DNA from: Saururus chinensis
Lineage: Eukaryota; Streptophyta; Magnoliopsida; Piperales; Saururaceae
Assembly: GCA_035235625.1 (NCBI GenBank)
Contig: CP141147.1
Location: 4,949,001 to 5,013,000, forward strand
Reading direction: 5' to 3'
DNA length: 64,000 nucleotides
This document shows, piece after piece, positions 58,351-64,000 of the stretch (positions are counted from its first letter, which is position 1; the number at the start of each line of letters is the position of its first letter). Below the pieces are notes generated by a model that worked only from the letters and a program-made list of their open reading frames with translations, made no database searches and had not been told where the DNA came from. Made by a program: the position numbers and the translations under genes.

Positions 58351-61300
58351 TGGGAACATAAAACATTCTTCCCAAAAGTTCATTTCAAATAACCAAAGAA
58401 AGCCATCTCATGATTTTAAGTGGTCTGGATCCATCTGTCACAAAAGCTCTGATCTTTCATTTACTTTGTGCATAGTATTTGTAAAATGAATAGTTACATG
58501 AGCTGATGTTTGTTAAAGATCAGCGATGTTGATTTATTGCTTCATTCATATGATATTCAGATCCATTTTCAAAAAATTAAAGTAAATAAGCATAAGGCCT
58601 AGCGTAATTGAGTCTCGCGACCCACACCCTTGATTAATTTTAATTTTGTAAAGGCAAATTAATACTTTAGTTATTAAAACGAATGTGCATTGTCTTTGGT
58701 GTTGAACTTTTTATTTGTAAATCGTATTCATACTCATTCAATAATTTTTATATTAAAAGGGAGCCACAAAAAGGCTCAGCAAACAGAATTGCATCCTTAC
58801 CTTATTCCTAAATTGATATTTAATTTGTGGGTGTGTACTTATTTATGGCTGAAAAATGATTATCCTACTCTACTTTTTTTATACCTAAAAAAAAGTGAAT
58901 ATGACCCATCACCTTCTCTATCTATATAAGAGTATAAAGTAGGTTTTTAGTATTAGAAAATAAGAATAAAAATATCAACTTCCTTTACGGCTCCCATAGG
59001 AAAGGAGAGAAGAAGACAAATTAGACAACTCAATGAAAAATAGGGGAGAGACAAGGGAGATGATGCTGTGAATCTATGGCTTCCCTTGTAATGTCTCTGC
59101 GGTACAAGTTGAATGGGCATGGCAGCACCAGCAGTATCATTGGCTTTGAGAAAACTGCTTCCATCAAATCGCTCTCAGGATCTGCCCACAAAATTAATCT
59201 GACTTACGAGATGCTCACCTTTCCTTAAATCTGGTAGTGAACTTTTTCTCAACAAAGTACAAGGAGTAGATGGCAACTTGCCCCAAGCTGCCGGAACAGA
59301 TGGAAGTTCAGGCCTGCCCCATGGATGATCCATCTTGTTACATTAGGAAGATGGGTTTCACGTGGTGAAGAAGATGAAAATGACGGGCTAAGTGGCGGTG
59401 GTGAAGAATTTCATGAAAAGGAAAAGAGAATGATAATGATGATGCTAGTGACAAAGCATTGCTTTGTAAAATATGGAAAACATGACAAGATACCCTTCAC
59501 AATATATTAATTGCGAACAGGTGTAGGAATCCGCAACTGGAGAAAAGGTTTCATGCCTTTTACGTTTGCCTCTTCAAAACCCAGTGACAGAAGAGTGTAC
59601 ATAAACCGGGCGGAAATAATTCAGAATTATGACATCCAATCTCATCGAAAAGGCTAACTTGGGGCATTTTGGCACGCGATCAAACCCAAATTAATGGTAT
59701 TCATAATTTCGCCAGAAAAACTAGTGTTACTGATTTAACAACAAGATGCGAAGAGAGGCTCTCCTGTTGTCATGCATCCAATTGTAATTTTGTTTAGGAA
59801 TTACACTGAATACCAACCTTTTGTAATTGTTTCATGGTTTCATTTAGAAGGCCAGCATATCGTTTGATTAATTATCACATACCCAAAATTGATATTACAC
59901 ACATTAGCGTACAGATCTAATGCAAAAACCCAGTTTGTGTGACAGGTCCATGCATCGTTGATTGATTTTGGGTGATGGATCGCCGGTGAAGCTTCACTAG
60001 CTAGATCACAACTCCATTTTGACACCCTTGATGATGTTATCATCTTCGATTATCATAATTAATTTTCCGTTACAAAGTACTTAAAGGCATTCACTAGCAA
60101 GAGGGATCTTGATGCTGGATAAAATTAACAGTGAAAATATGGTGAACCAATGGGAGTTTTGCCCAGGATAAGAAGATACTGTTAACTTTGTGTGATAGGC
60201 CCAAAGGCCAACAAGTGATATTTTGATGATGGCATATGCTTTGCTTTGATCGAGTTTATCTTAATTGAGTATTAGTTGATATATTGAAGGTTCATTGGCC
60301 TAAATTCTGGGAGCTGTTTAGTCTTTCCTCATGTGTGGCTGAAATTCAATGGTTCCTACTGCCACACACATGCAGAAATGGACAGAAAGAGAGAGTCCAT
60401 TTGGAACCGAGGTAGACGGAAGTGGCAACGGTGTCCCGATTTAGCCCTGCTTTAATTTATTAAGCAAGAGTGTACGTAAGACTTGAATAAACTATGATTG
60501 ATTGAGTGGTCCCGTTTTCTACTCAGATCTTTTGTATCTTTCACTCTATCATCTCGTACGAAGACAGGCGATCCATGGCGGATCACATTCCATAATATAT
60601 TGCAACCTGTAAGCTGTGTAAATTTCTCGAGGTAGAAGACTATTTAAAGGTAATAGGACGACCATAGTTATAGAGTGGAGCCTATCTTCTCATTTTGTTG
60701 GTTCATCACCTTCATATAAGTTTGCTTTTAGGCACATGAGTGTTATTTATCATTTTTGTTAACTAGCGTAAATGTAGCAGATAAGAACCAAGTTGTGGAT
60801 CTTGTGACTATTTTAATGTATATAGCTATTTAGACGTTTAAATTATGGTATTATCATAATTGAAGTTTGTGAAAAGTATGACTTTCATGTCCCTAATTTA
60901 ACTTTTCAAAACTTTTTATAAACACACAAAATAGTTTTATACACTACATATTATGAAGGGTGGCATGACATGATTTTCTATTGGAGGAAAAATGATTTTT
61001 ATAAATTGTTATGTAAAATTGAGAGCATAATACCACATCTCAAACAAAATTGTTAATCACTCCTCGTGAGATTGTATTATCATCTCACGCCTCGACATGT
61101 TGGCAAAGGGAGGCAGCGACGACAATGACTCCTTTTCGGTGCCCAACAACACTTGTGTTCTCTTTAAGACATAGGGTTGAAAGGGAGGGTGGGAAGCCTA
61201 TGAGGCCTCCCTATCTGGCAATGGTTGCCATTGGAGGCTGAGACCCTCCCTACGAGGGTGTGGTGGTCGATTATAGGGCACATTTGTATTTCTTAGTGGA

Positions 61301-61625
61301 GGGATCCATCACTTAGGTAGGTTGGTGTGCTCACCTCCCTCGTTTGCCGAAGGCGCAACCTGGCCCCATCCTTAACTCGGTCCTGTCTTCTAGTTCTCCT
61401 CCATTGCAGTCGCCTCTTCTTCCATTGAGGCCACCTCTTTGTCCTTTTTTGGTGGCCTCCTTTTCTATAGAGGAGGAGAGGTTAATGGATATTGCTACAT
61501 GTGATTTGTCAGCCTCGTTTGTCGGCACTTCAACAAAATTGATAACTGTTGACCTAACAAGCAGGAGTGTCCTCTCCTATTTGAGCGCTTCTAGCACTTG
61601 CCACTTCTTGATGCGGGGCCATTGG
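58351..61625. other. Intergenic, nothing identified
   Basis: 59,070-59,560 is slightly richer in GC and could hold decayed exons (a short frame beginning MASLVMSLRYKLNGHG near 59,076), but I recognise no family. 61,040-61,640 is GC-richer with frames open on both strands and no domain. Nothing else is visible. Confidence 0.4.
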
Positions 61626-62110
61626 TGTAATGCCCCAGGCCCTCAACAACTCAAATTCAAGGGCAAAATTTGACTGGGGGGTCAAAATATCATAATAATT
61701 TTTTATTTTTTTTTATCTATAGGATCACCCTTCGTGTGCGAGAAGTGTAACAATCTTATGATACCTTAGCTCAGCACTTTCACTCCACACTCTAAAATAA
61801 AATTAATTTTTATTAATCGGATCGGGCCATTATTTCCATAATGTTGCCTATGTACTTATTAGATAATATCTCAAATATTATTCCTATAAGATTGGATTCA
61901 AACGTAGCTCTGCTAATCAATTAATATAATTAGATAAATCATTCTCAAAATAAGATAAATATCGTATTTTACATGATCCGATAAATTATTCAATCACATA
62001 ATAATATAAATTATTTTTTTAACATAATCCGATAAATCGTTCATTCACATAATTCGATAAATCATACAGAATCGGAGAAATCAGAGAGGCCTTAACATTT
62101 CATTTCACAA
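61626..62110 (-). mobile_element. Degenerate relative of the non-coding LTR family
   Basis: It begins TGTAATGCCCCAGGCCC, like the LTR edge TGTAACAACCC at 41,935. It follows the same order of landmarks: CGTGTGCGAGAAGTG, AAAATAAAATTAATTTTTAT, CGGATCGGGCCATTA, GTTGCCTATGTAC, TTAGATAATAT and ACGTAGCTCTGC. The later part has repeated CCGATAAATC words like the element's interior. It is heavily diverged with no second LTR. Confidence 0.5.
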
Positions 62111-64000
62111 ATTCTTACTCTACAATTCATCATGTATCCTTCCCCCATCATAATAGCCCAAATGGGCATGGGTTATCTATTTTGTTGGAGTGGAGATGAG
62201 AAGGAGTTGAGAAGGAGTCGCTTCATCAATAAGGGATGGCTGGATAACATGGATGTGCTCCATGTTTAAGTATTTTAAATATTTCTTATGATAATTGTTT
62301 TTATGCTCTCCCTTGTAAGAGAGTGAAGGGTAACGCCGGTGTTGCTAATGTGAACTTTTTATTATTGAAAATGCAATTTCTGCACATGTATTTACTTCAT
62401 ATATCCCCACAAGTAATTGGCTAAATCAAATTAATTCATTTTAGTTTTGCAGATGTTTATTTTTCTTTTCAAAAAATATATATGATTTCTGAAAATATGT
62501 AGTCTTTTTCTAATAAGAGGACATATTTACAATAGCTATCATGTTAAAAAATTTTATGGTCCTTCACTTGTTTGTTTATCTGAACTTGAAAGATTAGCTA
62601 GATGAGAAATAGAGTTTCCATTATAAATAGAGCGATCTAGAGGGGGCGAATTACTCCTATTGCATTATTGTCTAGCCCAAAGGATCATTGGGCAAACACA
62701 TGAAACTCAATCTCATGTTCCACGCCTCACTAGGAAAAATTGGGAGTCTTGCATAATTAGCAATTCCAATTTAGCAAACATTCAAGGCTGCCTTGCTTGT
62801 AGTTCTATGTTTTCAGTACTACTTTCAAGGTAACAGAATAAAGGGCTTCAATAATTAATCACCCTGTTTGATTCAAAACATCTTTTAATCACATTTTCCT
62901 CAATCAGTACCCATTCTTTCTTGACTTTCAATGGTACTCTTTCATTTTTCTCTACACGTATTCATAAAAAAAATTAGAGGCACATGGCTGTAACATCAAC
63001 TGCTTGGTTAAGATATATGTAAAAAAAAAATTCCTTGGTAGAGAGCTTTCACAAGGCGGCAACATCAACTGCCGCAATTACATCTGGACAATGTGATTTT
63101 AATGGTTGAGTATCATAAGGTTCTCTCGTACTGGATAATTTTTTTTTATGCAACAACAGTGAATATGTTGTTTAAAACAAATATATACATTCTAATCTTC
63201 ATGATTGGTTTAGCTAACCATAGAATGAGACCAAAGATGAGGATGCAACAAATATGCAGATTTGGTATTGTCTTTGACCGAAGAAATTTAGAAAACTCTT
63301 CTAAGCTGGCTGCAGTAGTCTATAGAACAAGAAATTGATGCAGTGATCACATATAAAGTTGATATGTTTCACCTTCTTTTCCAACTGTTTTAAGCTTCCA
63401 TCTCACGCTATAATTGACACGAACTACTTTGGGACAAAAATCTGTGAGGCACTTCTCCCTCTTTACCAGCTTCGATATGACACGCACGTGCAATGACTAC
63501 ATCCCGTTTTCCATTTATTAAATACAAAGCAAATCCAACCTCTGTACTAGCTGCTAAGCACCATATTTACTAGATCTTTGGCTACTGACTTCCAGGATCT
63601 GTTTTTTAATCAGATATATTAATACCACAATTCAAAACAATAAATGCTAACTACATACAGTTTATGTGAGTATAATTTGCAAAATGAAATTAGTCATACA
63701 AAATGTACCATGGAGACCAAAGTGATGAATTATCATAACTAGCATTCTGTTTGTATAAATTTCGCAGCTGATGGATTACTAGATAGGAAGAAAGAGGAAG
63801 CGGCTTTTTAAACAATAAATGCTTATAAATTACTCATGGATGTGATATGAGGTGATCCTTAATTGTATATGTCACCTGGCAGCATTCCGATTATTTGCAT
63901 CACAACATTCAAAATACCTAGTTGCTATTTGGCATGCTTTCTTGGATGATATACATAATTTCAAAATCAACTTTCATGCTCAAGGAAGTGCAAATGATGC
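62111..64000. other. Intergenic, nothing recognised
   Basis: AT-rich sequence. The 81-codon frame at 63,093-63,338 has no recognisable domain and no supporting splice or promoter context. Confidence 0.4.

Noticed and set aside
59070..59520. Possible decayed exons near 59 kb
   Set aside because: Short frames only, with no recognised domain or consistent splice sites.
61344..61673. A 109-codon plus-strand frame
   Set aside because: GC-richer patch open on both strands; runs into the degenerate LTR; no domain.

Overview
This window is nuclear DNA of a flowering plant. The evidence is fragments of plant gene families (a CBL-interacting protein kinase, a plant-type formate-tetrahydrofolate ligase exon with GT/AG borders, a transthyretin-like/OHCU decarboxylase exon, an F-box protein), a plant-type Helitron with RPA-like exons, LTR elements primed by initiator tRNA-Met, CACTA- and hAT-type elements, and many (TA)n microsatellites. 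I cannot name the species. I see no intact protein-coding host gene. Almost everything recognisable is a mobile element, a piece of one, or a decayed gene.

Layout. 1-6.95 kb: two partial CACTA-type elements of one family, in opposite orientation with their tips facing each other, dense in TTAGCGACG-type subterminal repeats and each with a GC-rich core. They flank about 2.7 kb of other DNA. 6.95-11.98 kb: a truncated, non-coding LTR retrotransposon (minus-strand orientation), carrying a small hAT MITE with a perfect 8-bp target duplication and an array of hairpin-forming repeats. 11.98-17.92 kb: an element with inverted terminal arms that holds pieces of three unrelated genes (a CIPK kinase, formate-THF ligase, and a transthyretin-like exon present twice). 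18-31 kb: AT-rich DNA with no gene but at least six local segmental duplications. 30.8-31.96 kb: an F-box pseudogene. 33-36 kb: AT-rich DNA with long (TA)n runs.

36.1-41.8 kb: a decayed Helitron, with Rep/helicase first and RPA70-like exons after it. Its catalytic tyrosine motif has been lost where a (TA)n microsatellite now stands. 41.94-48.20 kb: a second, nearly complete copy of the non-coding LTR element inserted just downstream of the RPA-like exons. Both LTRs, the primer-binding site, the polypurine tract and a near-matching 5-bp target duplication are visible, and the left LTR has lost about 0.8 kb. 48.2-52.5 kb: repeat debris, including a CACTA-like end. 52.5-56.2 kb: a 3.7-kb hAT-like element without visible transposase. 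56.8-58.35 kb: an inverted relative of the 2.4-3.9 kb repeat and two foldback MITEs. 61.63-62.1 kb: a degenerate relative of the LTR family. The remainder shows nothing I can identify.

The Helitron RPA-like exons probably once worked with its Rep/helicase in single-strand DNA handling. The non-coding LTR copies must have depended on an autonomous partner for their proteins. No operons, CRISPR arrays, rRNA or tRNA genes were seen.
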